A stretch of 64,000 bases of DNA. Origin: Paraphaeosphaeria minitans (taxonomy: Eukaryota; Ascomycota; Dothideomycetes; Pleosporales; Didymosphaeriaceae). The notes beneath the pieces were generated by a model. The model worked only from the letters and a program-made list of their open reading frames with translations. It ran no database searches and had not been told where the DNA came from. The position numbers and the translations under genes are program-made. This document shows positions 24,223-36,205 of the stretch, in pieces (position 1 is the stretch's first letter; each line of letters begins with the position of its first letter). Location of the stretch: NCBI GenBank assembly GCA_015832175.1, contig WJXW01000002.1, positions 2,790,001 through 2,854,000 of the forward strand, read 5' to 3'.

Positions 24223-26401
24223 TCTTAAACACCTTTAATATAAGTACTTTATAAACCCCGACCTCTTCTATAGCTTTAGATATCATTAAAATTATTTGTA
24301 TAAAAAATAGTAGTAAGGCGTATAAACCTAATCTCTACTCTAGCAAATAATCTTAAACTAACGTCTAGATTTTGTATTTAGATCTCTCCTTCTTTAACTT
24401 AGATAAACCCCTTAAAGATAAGAAAAAGATCATTTATACAGTAATATATATATAAGGAGATACAGAATTATATATCTATCTCTACCTTAGAAAGTACCTA
24501 GGAATAGACCACAATAATAATAATTATTATGTAAATAATAACGCTAATACAGTTAACATTATTAAAAATTATAATAACTTTAATAAATGTCTTAAACAAC
24601 TCTTTAAGATTACTAAGAAGGACTCTATTATAAAAGTAAAGATTTAGACTATAACTTAGAAGTAATTAGTAGCTTAGTATATAGCTAAATTTTATAGGTA
24701 CGCTGTATAACTTAACTAAGATAATAAATGTCTTTAGGATATATATAAATAAGAACTTAAATAAAAACTACGTAAAGAACTCTTACATAGTAGTGGATAA
24801 ATTCCTAACCTTAAGAAACTATATAAAGAAACTATTAAGATTAATAGAGAATAGTTCTTACTATAATAGGAGTTCTACTAAAACCCTAAGGCAATAAGCT
24901 TTAGATAACTAGCAAAAGTGGTTCATAAGGACCTTATTAGAATTATCTAAAGACAATAACTAAGGAACTACTAGAGATAGAAACTAATAGAAGATATCTA
25001 GTTTAACTATATAGGTAAAAGAAAGGGAGGGGGAATAGGCCTTAAGTAGTCTAATAAACGTATCTTAAATAAAAGTTAATAACTAATAACTAAGACCTAT
25101 AAATATTTTACATATAGTAAACTAGGCTACATAGCTAGGAACTATAGATTAAAGAATAAAGTCTATTAAACTAAGTTAAATATACTAACGATTAAGCACT
25201 AAGAACCTAATAAGGAACAGGAAGTTATTACAACGCTATTTAGTTACTAACGCGTTACACTAGAGTAAAGTAAGTAATTAGATTTACCTAACTTATAGTT
25301 ATATAAAGATCTAGAAGACAATTTAGATATATACTATAACACTAAAGACGTAAAAGAGATACTAAGATCTCCTACCCCTTACCTATAAAGTAGGTATAAA
25401 AAAGACAACCCTATATTACCTAAGTATAAACTAAATGTTTAGGACTACATAAAACCCCACTAGCTAAGAGACGTTAATTTAGGATATAGGTAAGCTTTGC
25501 TCCTAGATAAACTAAATATAGCACTAAAAGGGATGCAACTTTATAAAAATAAGAAGTTAAACTACGTACTAAAGTACTACCTAGACTACTAAAATCCTAC
25601 ACACTAATTCTGTATATGGACGCACTGCGAGGAACCAATATATATATAATATAAGGCGGAAAAAGAGGAGAATAAATAACACCCTAAGAAAACCCTATAT
25701 TATAGATACTATTAGATAGACTACTCTATTAAAACCTATAACAAGCACCTCTAGGATAAATAATAAGTAAAATAGTTCCCTTACCTTACGCTAAAGGGCA
25801 ATAAATACTATAATATACTTATTAATAGAGATTGTAAATAACTATACTAGTACACGTATTTAAACTAAGACTATAAATACTACTACATAACTAAACGTCT
25901 ATAAGTTTTATAAATTACCCTATGTAAGGAGTAATAACAGAACTACTAATTCAACTAGTATACAGGAATAGTAAAGACTGTAGGAGAAAAAACAGCAGAA
26001 TATTCTTATAGGAAGAAAAAGATAATCTATATAAGCCACGTAGTTAAGAATAATAATAGAAGCAGATACTTAGAAACGTATACTAGACACCTAAACTTAA
26101 CTATAATCTATATAAATAGATGTCTTTTTTAGGCCTAAACTTAGACATAAAAACGCCTTTATTAAATTAAATACTATAGTAAGCACTAGTATTAGTTAAG
26201 CTACTAGTATAGCTTAAAGGAATATAGGCTTAAGCTCTTATAAACTTAAGAGTAGAAAAGAACTTTATATCTTATTAGATAGTAAGGCGAGCAAGACTTA
26301 TAATATTAGAGAAAGAAGTACCCTATATTGTCTATATCGCAAATAGATCCCTAATACCTAAGACACCTTAGATATACTAAAAGGTTACTACTACAATAAA
26401 A
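23794..26401 (+). mobile_element. A3: 5' half of an A-family element (LTR, gag, start of protease)
   Basis: A 5' LTR (23794-24222) is followed by internal sequence collinear with the A2 5' region. The Gag relic includes a zinc knuckle at about 25100-25150 in which every Cys reads Tyr (YFTYSKLGYIARNY), against CFICGKLGYIARNC in A2. The protease region overlaps what is at the left edge of A1. Similarity stops near 26,401, where E-family sequence begins. No 3' LTR and no pol remain. Confidence 0.8.
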
Positions 26402-29400
26402 GTTAGTAGAATAACTATAGAACTTAATTACTACTAGAGACAAAGACCACTCTACTATATAAACGCTATAACTCTAGAATAAAGAGCTACGCGAGCTCTT
26501 TATACGCTAATAGGCCTACGCTAATACTACCCTAGGCCTGTCTACCTCTACTATAGGGGGCGGATCCTTATTTACTAGTATAGACTAGCTAATTCTACAG
26601 CGTAAACTACTCCTAAGCCTAACTAAGTTTAGGGGCTTAAAGACCTAGTTTAGGGCCTAGAAAGTTATAATAGATTATAAGCTCTAGGCTAATAAGTAGT
26701 TTATTAGCTCCCCCTAAGAGAAATAGGCGCTAATATAGGACTGTCTAGATAATAGTCCTTAGGACATAGTAGCGGCCTTCTACTAAGCTAGGGGGGCGGA
26801 TAGCTAGTTTAACCTATAGACGTTTATACAGTACCTTACCTTTATATATACTAACAAACACGCCTAGTAAAAGGCTAAAGCACGCCTTAATATAATTAGA
26901 CAGAACTCTAAGAAGAGTTTCTCTAACTTTCATGTCTGCTTTAAACAAACCTTAGTAGAGGCAGGCAGTAGCTAGTAGGGTAACACTAAGAAACTGCGTA
27001 AGTTACACTACGCAATCTAGCGTAATATCTATATAGTTACTTTTAACTGCAACGTTCCTAAAGGGGACTATAACATAGCTATTACTAGGTTTTTATAGAT
27101 TACAGCAGACCTTAAAACAGAGGCCTTAGAAAATAAGCTTACTATTTAAGCTATCTCTTATAAAAGTGGCTAGTCTCCTTTTAAGAACAGCGATAGCAAT
27201 ATTTATATAACTCCTATAGTAGCGTTAACCTTAATCTAGCCCTAAGCTAGTAAAGAGGTAGGTAAGCAGCACCTAAACTAGATACCTAAATATATCTTCT
27301 AGTAACACTAGGACGTAGGCGTGTGCACCCACTATAGTAAGCCTAACTATATAGCTAGAGCCTACCCTAATATAATTTTACTTTAGGTAATTATAACCTA
27401 ATCTTAGTATAGTAAAATAAGTATCTAGTTAGAAAAAAAGTAGTCTCTAGTCTAGTGCTAATATAGAGGCTAAGTGTAACAGTATTAATAGAGATATAAT
27501 TAGGGTAAGCTATAATAGTTAGAGTAGCTAGGGCTAGGGTAGGTATAAATAGGCCTACTTCTACCCTCTACGTCTTTCTTAACAGTACACAGTATATAAA
27601 GGCCGTAATAAATATAGGGTATAAATACTTCACAGTAATTAGCCTTAAGTTAGTAGATTTACTCTTACTATAGCGCATCGCAATTCTAGTCTAGATGCTA
27701 GAATAAACTACTAGGTTATTACTATAGACTTTTATTACAAAGATAGTAGTAGTGCCTTATAATATATCTAAATAGTAATAGACCTTTTACGCTTATATAA
27801 TACCTAACCTCTACTAGAATATAATTCTAGGGGCCCCCTAGTTAGCTAAGTCTAAAATAGTAGTAGATGTCTATAGTAGTAAAATTATAATTAGCGCAGC
27901 TAGGGGTCTTATCGCTCTTAATACTTAAGTAGTAAAAAAGTAGAGCCTCCTCGCTACGCTTATAAATAAAGAGGATAATATAACACCTTTTAATACTCTA
28001 GATAAAGACTAGGAAGGGGTATTTCTAACTTTACTCTAGGATATTACTTAGATACTTATAATAACGCTTCCTTATATAGTAGGATTCCTACCCCCTTATA
28101 ATATAGTAGGGCTAGGCCTTACTAAAGATAGTAGGACTCTCCCCCTAAAACTAGTAAAGTACGCCGCTATTTTTAATAAGACTAAGGCGTCTAGCCTCTT
28201 ACTACACTAGGGCATATTAGACTACTATATTTACTTAAAGTAGACCCTAAGTAGCTCCCTTCTAAAACTACCTTAGGGCCTACTATATAGTATATCTAGA
28301 GATTAGCTAGCAGAACTCTAGCGCCAACTTATAGAACTTATAGATAAAAGCTAAATATAAGCTAGCTCCTTTTTAGTAGGTGCTTTAGTCCTTCTAGCCC
28401 TAAAGCCTAAGGGGAAATAGCGCCTACACGTTAACTATTAAGAGATTAATATAATCTCTAAGCTAGATTAGTACCTTCTTCTACTTATTAAAGAGACACT
28501 ATATACCCTCTCCTAGGCTACTTAGTTTATAAAAGTAAATATCTACGCTGCCTTCTATAAGCTATAAGTTATAGAGGAGAAAAAACACTACACTATATTC
28601 TATACCTAGTTTAGCCTCTTTAAGTAGTTAGTGGTTCTATTTAGACTAACTAGGGCACCTACTATATTCTAGCGCTATATTAATAGCGCTCTAAAGGATA
28701 CCTTAGGTAATATATATATAGCTTACCTAGATAATGTCCTTATCTATATAATAGAGCCTCTACGCTAACACTAGGACTATATATAATAAGTGCTAGGACT
28801 CCTATAAGAAGCTAGACTATATATGGACCTAGGGAAATGCAAATTCGTAATAATAGAGGTTAAGTACCTAGGGTATCTTATTATAGTAGGTAAGACTATT
28901 CGCCCTAATCTAGTAAAAATATAGGTAATTAATTAATAGGACGCCCCCTCTATAGTATGTACAGTCTACTACTTTATTAGTTTTACTAACTTCTATTACA
29001 ACTTTCTTCTCTAATTCTGTAAGTAGGCCGCACCCCTATATGCCCTTACTAAGAAAAGGGTCCTGTTTTAATAAGGCCCTAGGAAATAAAAGGCCTTTTA
29101 GGCCCTAAAGAATATATTTATATAGGGCCCTATTCTAGCGCTCTAGGACCTAGAGTGTAATACGCTAGTAGAGGTAGACTGCTTAAATAGTGCTACTAGG
29201 GCCTACCTCTCCTAACGTATTAAAGGGATCTAGTACTCTATAGCCTACTACTCTACGGCCCTAACACTAGCCTAGCAGAACTACACTATTTATAATAAAA
29301 AGCTGCTTATAATTATATAGGCCTTATAAGTATAGAGACTAGAGCTAATAAGAGTAGCGCGCCCCTTTAAGATTCTAATAAACTATAAAAACTTTAAATA

Positions 29401-31197
29401 CTTTATAAAGATCTAAGAATTAAGTAAGCGCTAGCACTAGTAGTTAGAGTTACTTTCTACATTTTACTTCTACTTCTACTACTAGCCTAGATCCTAAATA
29501 GCTAGACTAAACGCACTAAACTAGCGTAAGTAGAATATAGCCTAGCAGATAAGGATAAACGCCCCACTAATAGTGCCTAGAACTATCTAGGCCGCTCTAG
29601 TGTAAACGCAATCTTTAATAGCGCTAGTAGGGGCCTAGATCTTTACTAACACGCATTTATAGGCACTTTAGGATATAGCTATAGTAGAGTCCCCCCTCTA
29701 CTATATTAGGCTTAAGGTAGTGCGCTGTAGTAACTATATATTTCCTATAGTAGCTACTACCTTTTAATAAATTAGGAACTATATAATTAGTACGTATAAG
29801 TTCCTTCTATAGTAAGGAGTCCTTTAGGTTCTAGCTTAGAAACCTCTTACTACTGCTATTATATAGTGCGTATATAAGTCTTTAGTTATAGGCTATCCTA
29901 GGAAGAACTCTACGTTTAAAATTATCTACTAGAACTACTACTAGGACAATATGTCTAAAGACATTACCTAATTTATATATAATTACTACTATGTAGGAGC
30001 GTATACAGACTAGTAGAAGTAGTAAGGTCTCTTATAGCTACTCCTAATTATAGACTAGTACTAGGCGTAACTCTTAATAGATTTTATAGTAGACCTCTCC
30101 TAGGCCTCTATAGTAGCACTATAATACCTACTTATAATTACTAATAGGCTATTAAAGTATATATAACTAGAAGCTATAACTTCTATAATAGCAAAGCACT
30201 ATATATCCTACTTCTATAATATATAGTAGTGGTTCTATAGCTTTCCTACCTTACTAATTATAAATAAAGGCTTAGACTAGCTAGGGAAGTTCTACACTTT
30301 ACTATATAAATTAACTAGAATAAAATAACTCCTCTCTATAGTATACTACCCCTAGACTAACAGCAGTATAGAGAGGGTAAACTAAAAGGTACTCTTAGTC
30401 CTCTATATTATAGTTAACTTTAAATAGATAGACTAGCTAGACTGCCTTCTAGCCTACTAACTTACGTTAAATAATAGAGTATCTACTACTATAGGTCTAA
30501 GCCTAAACTTTTTACTAAATAAATATTACGTTAATCTTCTTAAAAGAATCTACTTACTAGTAGAGTCTACCTATACCCTTACTAAAAGAGTAAAGCACTT
30601 CCTAGACTACTTTAAAAGAGGAATAGCTTTAGCCTAGACTACTATCGCCTATAGATAGTAGCGCACTATAAAGGCTATAAACTATACTTACTACCTTATA
30701 GAGTAATTTTAAGTTAGAGATAGGATATAGTTCTTACTATATAACGTAAAAACTAACTAGCTAAAGAAGAAACTTAACTAGCTTAAAATTAAATACACTA
30801 TAATAGCTATACTATCCTTACTTATAGTAATACTAGACCTATCTAGTAATCTCTATAAGACTGTCCACGTTAACCTCTTTAAGTAAGTAGCGGACGATCC
30901 CCTACCTAGTTAGACCTAGGCTAACGCCTAGCTAGGCCTAACCTTAGAGCTAGAAGAAGCAGACCTAGACCTACGCGAATAGGAAGTAAAGGAGGTCCTA
31001 TGTATTAAGAACACCTAGGGAAAACAATAATAGGCGCTAGTAAAATAGACTAGGTAGGTATTACTAACTTAGGTGCTAGTTAAAAACATTATAGATATTA
31101 TAGCTCTAAACTGCTTTAAGGCTACCTAAGAGGACTATAGGCATAATAATAGTCCTATCTAGCCTATAGGGAAAAACACATAAATATTATAAGGGAA
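26402..31197 (+). mobile_element. E1: Ty3/gypsy chromovirus relic
   Basis: Plus-strand gag-pol in order: Gag with zinc knuckle at about 27320-27365 (CTHYSKPNYIARAY; only the first Cys survives), protease region about 27460-27800, RT about 28370-28930 with IAYLDNVLIY near 28715-28755, RNase H about 29100-29400, integrase about 29850-30550 and a chromodomain-like segment at about 30960-31130. LTR ends were not identified. All frames carry many RIP-type stops. Its lineage differs from A and D by sequence. Confidence 0.75.
28370..31130 (+). pseudogene. pol relic of E1 (RT, RNase H, integrase, chromodomain)
   Basis: The RT has the segments PKGK-RLHVNY, FYKL, LTRAPTIF and the catalytic box YLDNVLIY (Asp changed to Asn). 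The integrase keeps a DFIVDLS core, an SSIERVN segment and the NNRVSTTIGLSL motif. The terminal chromodomain reads EVLCIKNT...QALVK-TR-VLLT. The residues are degenerate, and a duplicate of its integrase end lies at 23275-23793. Confidence 0.75.
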
Positions 31198-31479
31198 GCT
31201 ATAATAGGTATTTAAGAATTTATTCTCTTACTAACCTAGTAGAGGCGCTATTTATCTAAAAACTACTAAAGGCTATTAGCCTTAGAGTTATAATAACTAA
31301 AGCGGCACTAAAGTAACACTAGATAGGAATAAAAGGGGGCTATAATAGGTATTTAAGAATTTATTCTCTTACTAACCTAGTAGAGGCGCTATTTATCTAA
31401 AAACTACTAAAGGCTATTAGCCTTAGAGTTATAATAACTAAAGCGGCACTAAAGTAACACTAGATAGGAATAAAAGGGG
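31198..31479 (+). repeat. perfect 141-bp tandem duplication
   Basis: Bases 31198-31338 are repeated without a mismatch at 31339-31479; a third copy starts (nine bases) and diverges at 31489. Each unit ends in AAAAGGGGG, like a polypurine tract, and the next begins CTATAATA. It lies just after the E1 chromodomain, so it may be part of the E1 3' flank or LTR start. Perfect identity is odd among heavily mutated repeats. Confidence 0.9.
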
Positions 31480-33050
31480 GCTATAATAACTATATTACTC
31501 TTTACACTAGTAGTAGTAGTAGTAGCTAAAAAGGTGCACTAAGCTAGCCCTAAATAAAGGCTTAGGTAGAGTTACTCTATAAGGCTCTTAATATAGGTTA
31601 AAGGGTATATACTATTAAGCTAGGGCTACTAAGAGGGTAAAGTAGTATTAGCTAAGAGCTATTCTAAGTCGCTCTATAATAGTAGTAAGTAAGTTAGTAG
31701 TCTACGCTTAGGTCTAGGTTATTTTATTTAGGCGCTAGCCTATACTCTCCTTAGATTGCTAGATATAATTTCCTATATTATTTATCTCTCCTACTATATT
31801 ATTAGCTAACGCCACTAGATTCTAATTATAGTTACTACTACGCTAGGCTAGAGTTATCTAGAGTAAAGGTGCTACTAGGGCTATATTTATACTAGGGGGG
31901 GTAACTACTATTCTGTTACTACGCTAAAGTAGGGGTATAGTAAAAGAGTCTAGCTTTTAGATTAGGCTAGAGTTCTTAAGCGCTAAGTTTAGGTACTACT
32001 TATACTACTAGACTAAGTAGTAGAACTCTACTATAAAGGTAGGCAGCGTTCTAGTTATAGGCTTCTAGGGGTTAGTGCTATATATTCTAGAATTATAGAT
32101 ATACAAATTACTATTAACCTAGCCTTACTCTATGTATTTAATCTAAAGGCGTAGAGCCTACTTTAGGCCTAAGTTATTAGCAAAGGGGGTGGAATTATAC
32201 TAGTAGATAGCCTTAATATAATAGTAGGCGCTATAAGAGTAGCCTTAGAATAGTTAATAGCTATATAAATATTAATAATAGTCTAAAATATAAGACTATA
32301 GACTTACTCTATATGCCTAAGCCGCCTTAGGCGCCTAATATATTTAATATATATAAGGCCTATATTAGAATTAGCTAGCTCTATATCTAAACTGTCTCTT
32401 TAAAGGACTACACTCTTAGTAATATAGAGCTGTTTTAAGGTATAAGTAAAAGTAATAGAGTTAAGGTAATTAGCTAGTATATGCCTCTTAGAAGTTATAA
32501 AGGGGTAAAGGCGATTACTACTATTAGGCTACTATATAGGCGTGTTAAAACTCTAGAGAATTTCTTTTACTTTAGTATTATTAATCTCCTTCTTAGTGTA
32601 CGCATAGCTAGGCTTAGTAAGGCGCTAGATTAGATCTAGAGAGTTATTACTACTACTACTACTACTAGGACTAAAAATATCTACTAAGGCGGCGCCACTT
32701 TAGAGGCTATTATTAATAATATTAATATTAGCTATAGCCGCGAACAAAACGCTAAAAAAAAGGCTAAGAGGCTAATAAGAGCATAAAGGTGTATAGTATA
32801 AGAATAAAAAAAAGACTAGATTAGGGCTAGAAGAAGGTAAAGATAGAGGTAGTTATAGATAGTTAAGGAAGTTAGAATAGATATAGGTTAGAGTTAGTAT
32901 AGGAAAGAGAGAGTAGAGAAAGGAAGAAAGAAAATAGAGTAACGTAGATATAAGGAGACTATAATAGTAACACACTACTAAAGTAATAAATATATAATAA
33001 TTATATTAGAAAGGGTAAGAGCGCCGTCCTATCGCCTTATAACAATAAGG
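31480..33050 (+). other. AT-rich degraded coding-like DNA, unassigned
   Basis: Plus-strand reading at about 32290-32960 gives a protein-like stretch with RIP-type stops, including KDYTLSNIELF, TTIRLLYRRVKTLENFF and then a strongly basic Arg/Lys run (about 32750-32880). I could not match it to gag, RT or a transposase. It lacks LTR matches to families A, C and D. Confidence 0.4.
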
Positions 33051-33660
33051 TGAATAAATAAACCACCTAATAAGGGCCTTCGCCCTAAGACTGCCTTAGG
33101 GCCGCCTCTACACTATAAGGGAACTCTTACTAAAACAATAATAAGTTCCTAATAAAAAAATAATACCTATAACACTACTACCTTACTATAGCATAATACT
33201 CCTAAGATCTCTAAAGCTTATCTTATAACTATAAGACGTTTTAAACTAAGTAAGGTCTAAGGTATATAATAGGCTAGGGCTATGCCCTAGCCTTTAGAAG
33301 GATCTTGAAGAAAGGAACTACCCTAAAAAGGTAGACTTACTAAGGAAAACTCTTTTTATAAGTGGCATACCCCCCTATAGAGACTTAATACTTAGAATTT
33401 ATCCTTTATATTTGGCACTTACAGTTCTATTCACTCTCTAAGGCTGGCCTATAACAATAGTAGAGTTATTAAATAGGTATTAAAAGGACTAAAAGAGAGG
33501 GAGGAGAGTAGTAAAGAGTAGTAAAGGAGTATAGAAGTAAAGGTTAGGAGAAGGATAGAGTAGACGAAATTCCAAGGTTATATACCTTAAGGTTAAGTAT
33601 AGGCTACCTAAGCGGGTTAGTAAAAGTATTTATAAAGAGATATTACTATAATATTACTAC
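33051..33660. other. gene-free decayed DNA with two perfect hairpins
   Basis: Perfect inverted repeats GCCCTAAG/CTTAGGGC (33082-33102) and GGCTAGGGC/GCCCTAGCC (33272-33292) stand out as GC-rich islands in AT-rich sequence. No coding relic was recognised. Confidence 0.5.
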
Positions 33661-33935
33661 CTAATATATTAAGAGGCCTATAAATAACTTTAATTATAAG
33701 GATCTAACTAGTAAGGAAGTAATAGGCTAGTAGCTAGAATAATTAGGTATAGTTAGTTAGCTAGAGGCTAAGATAGAATTATAGGCCTAAAAGTAGACTA
33801 ATACCACGTCGCTACCTAATATATAAAGAAGTTAATAAATAACTTTAATTATAGGGATATAAGTAGTAGATAAGCGATAGGTTAGTAGGTAGAATAATTA
33901 GGTAAGGGTAGTTAGCTAGGGATTAAGAAAATTAT
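33655..33935 (+). repeat. two degenerate tandem units (about 145 bp)
   Basis: Units starting CCTAATATATTAAGAGG (about 33660) and CCTAATATATAAAGAAG (about 33805) share AAATAACTTTAATTATA, a GTAGATAA/GGTAGAATAATTAGG segment and AGTTAGCTAG. They are imperfect copies, differing mostly by transitions. Confidence 0.6.
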
Positions 33936-34297
33936 AAGTCTAGGAGGTAACTACTAATAAGGTGTTAAAGGAGTAGTAAGGTAGTAGGCTTAAGGAACTA
34001 AGCCTAGAAGAAAGGGAGGAAAATATAGTGTAAAGGTTAGCCTATAATAGAAAGTTAGAGAAACATAGTGCTAATTAGCTATTATTTAAAATAGCTAATT
34101 AAAGAATAGAAATTACCTATCTAATAACTAGATAAGACATAAAAAGTGACCTAATAGATAATTAGAGTAGTTGGATTTATATAATAGATTTCAAATAGGA
34201 TAACTTAACTTATTCTTTTTATACTCCTTACTTAAGGTAACCACTACATAATAATAAATACTAGAGAAAAGGTAAGAGCTAAATATAAAGTCTAACT

Positions 34298-34299
<2 letters not shown>

Positions 34300-34329
<30 letters not shown>
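34300..34329. repeat. (TA)15 microsatellite
   Basis: Uninterrupted alternating TA from 34300 to 34329, within AT-rich DNA. Confidence 0.95.
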
Positions 34330-34332
<3 letters not shown>

Positions 34333-34479
34333 CGCACTATTATAGCTATAGCTTCTAAGCTAAAAGATGCGTGCACTACTATTAGGTAAAAGTTTAACCT
34401 ATTAGTAAAAAGTTTTACTTAAGGTGTCTATAAATTTTAGTAGGTTTTTAAGAAAGTTTAATAGAAATATTCTCGCACC

Positions 34480-34648
34480 CTAGTAGCTAACCTAGAGGGG
34501 CTTTTAGAAGAAAAATTTAGCCCCTTAATTAGTACCTTAAAAGGGATTCTATAGAAGAAATTCTAGCCCTTCAATAGCTAACCTGAATAATAGAACTTAT
34601 AAAAGAAATTTTAGCCCTTTAATAGCTAACTTAAATAATAGAATTTAT
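34480..34648 (+). repeat. short degenerate tandem repeats (about 50 bp)
   Basis: About three copies of a unit containing AGAAGAAATTCTAGCCCTT, AATAGCTAAC and AATAATAGAACTTA, at about 34495, 34552 and 34602. The D solo LTR has inserted at their right end. Confidence 0.6.
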
Positions 34649-34653
34649 AAGTA

Positions 34654-34867
34654 TATAACAGGTAAATCACGATATTATTATAGTGTTGTGGCATCTAGCG
34701 CTAAGGCCCTATAAAGGGCCTATACGCAAGCGAGCTGGCTGCGTAAAACCTATACTACGCCCTAACTCTATATAAGATAAGTATTATTCTACTAATATTA
34801 TTAAGTTATTCTTTTACTATCCTTTCTAGTGTAAAGTAAATACTATTGCCTATAACTACACCTTATA
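34654..34867 (+). mobile_element. solo D-family LTR with AAGTA target duplication
   Basis: 214 bp matching the 216-bp D LTRs in D2 orientation (TATAACAGG...CCTTATA). AAGTA precedes (34649-34653) and follows (34868-34872) it exactly. This is a clean product of LTR-LTR recombination and the last transposon unit before the gene-bearing side. Confidence 0.88.
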
Positions 34868-34872
34868 AAGTA

Positions 34873-35836
34873 GTAGAAATTTATACCTAAAGGCTAAAGT
34901 AAAAATTATAGTTACTAGTCTCTAGCTAAAAAAAAGTAATTTCAGGATAATGTAACGCTAGGTTATAATATTATTGGGCTAAAACTCTTAGAGATATAAA
35001 GAATAGGGATAATCTATAAATTAAAACTATCCTAAAATATAGGTGGAAAAGGTCCTTAGGGGACCTATTCTTATATACCTATATCTAGTCTACGCCAAGC
35101 CGCTACCTACGCATGGGCCCATGGAGTGGGTCTATACTAGATAGGGAAGTGAAAGTGAATGCCAAGGGTTTAGGTGAAAGAACCCTTACAAGCTGTATTT
35201 CTGTCCTAATTCAGCGCCAAGTTATCTCCGGCCAATAAAGTTCCAACAGTATAAGCTCATTCTTCACTCCTCACTTCGTTCGTCGCTCATCATGAGCAAT
35301 AAACACCAAGAACATGTACGGTACCGTCTACTTAGCTTTTCCCGATACCGATCGTACTCTGTTAGGCCTGCGTGTCAAGGGGCGATTCCCGCTGACAGAT
35401 GATCGCTACGCAACGGTGCCCTGTCTGTACGAAGGTTGGAGGATGGCACAGTGATGGGGCGAGTAGCGTGCAGGAGTGTATACGAGGATGAGGAGAGGCG
35501 CAGGACTGGTTCAAGTCAGCGGCCCGGACGTTGCTTGCCTCAGCTCGTTCACAATTCTCGCCAGCAAAAGCGCGACCGAAAGTGTTTCAGAAATAAGCTG
35601 ACATTGGGTTCCGTGATCTGAGGTGGATCTGGTGGAAGAACTGCCTAGCATCCCCGCATATACGGTATAACCGTACGAATCCGACACGAGCTGTCAGCCT
35701 ACCAGCCAAGCCACGGCGCGGCTGACACCATCACCACCTCATTGTTCTTCGAGCGGCGGAAATCCTCATCATCTCAACCGTCAGCTTCTCCTCCGCACCG
35801 ATTCAAAAGTTAGCTTTGGCATACATTGCACCAGGA
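34873..35836. other. transition from AT-rich to gene-bearing DNA, no gene seen
   Basis: AT-rich decayed sequence continues to about 35,060; after that composition is balanced and stops become normal. The 61-codon ORF at 35436-35621 has no supporting features. The last 150 bp are pyrimidine-rich and likely hold the promoter and leader of the next gene. Confidence 0.6.
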
Positions 35837-36205
35837 ATGAAGACATCTACGTCCACGACATCTATCTCGAACATGGTTCACTCTCCACGCACGCATATCA
35901 CCGCCTGCATTGTCGCTCTCGGTCTACTCGCTTTATGCTACAACATCCTCGCAAATTTCTCATCATTGACCTCAGGCCTGCGGTCTACACTTCAACACGC
36001 TTTGCCCAAGGAGAACTACTGCACCAAGGACATCGGAGAGGGTGTATGCTGCGATCTCTTCATGGCCGCCGAGCCATGTGTGGAAGCGTGCAGAGAAGAA
36101 CATGTCGACCGGGAGACCTTCGTGTTGACAGAGGAGTTTGACGTGTGTCAAGGGCAGTGCTTGGAGTCATACCGAAAGCAGTGTACCGAAGAAACGAAGC
36201 CGTGA
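35837..36205 (+). CDS. small membrane-anchored cysteine-rich protein, unidentified
   Basis: This is a 122-residue protein starting at the first ATG in frame (35837); the frame is open further upstream only from a TTG. After a Ser/Thr-rich N-terminus there is one hydrophobic segment, about residues 22-45 (ITACIVALGLLALCYNILANF), fitting a signal anchor or type II membrane helix. The C-terminal part has eight Cys outside the segment in the order C-x8-CC-x8-C-x3-C-x18-C-x3-C-x7-C, including two CX3C pairs, and is acidic. The even Cys number suggests disulphides in a lumenal or extracellular domain. It is the first gene beside the transposon block. No family recognised; a secreted or effector-like role is only a guess. 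Confidence 0.6.
   Translation: MKTSTSTTSISNMVHSPRTHITACIVALGLLALCYNILANFSSLTSGLRSTLQHALPKENYCTKDIGEGVCCDLFMAAEPCVEACREEHVDRETFVLTEEFDVCQGQCLESYRKQCTEETKP

Noticed and set aside
34300..34329. (TA)15 as a telomere or origin signal
   Set aside because: It is a simple dinucleotide repeat in AT-rich decay; no TTAGGG-type repeat or replication feature was seen.
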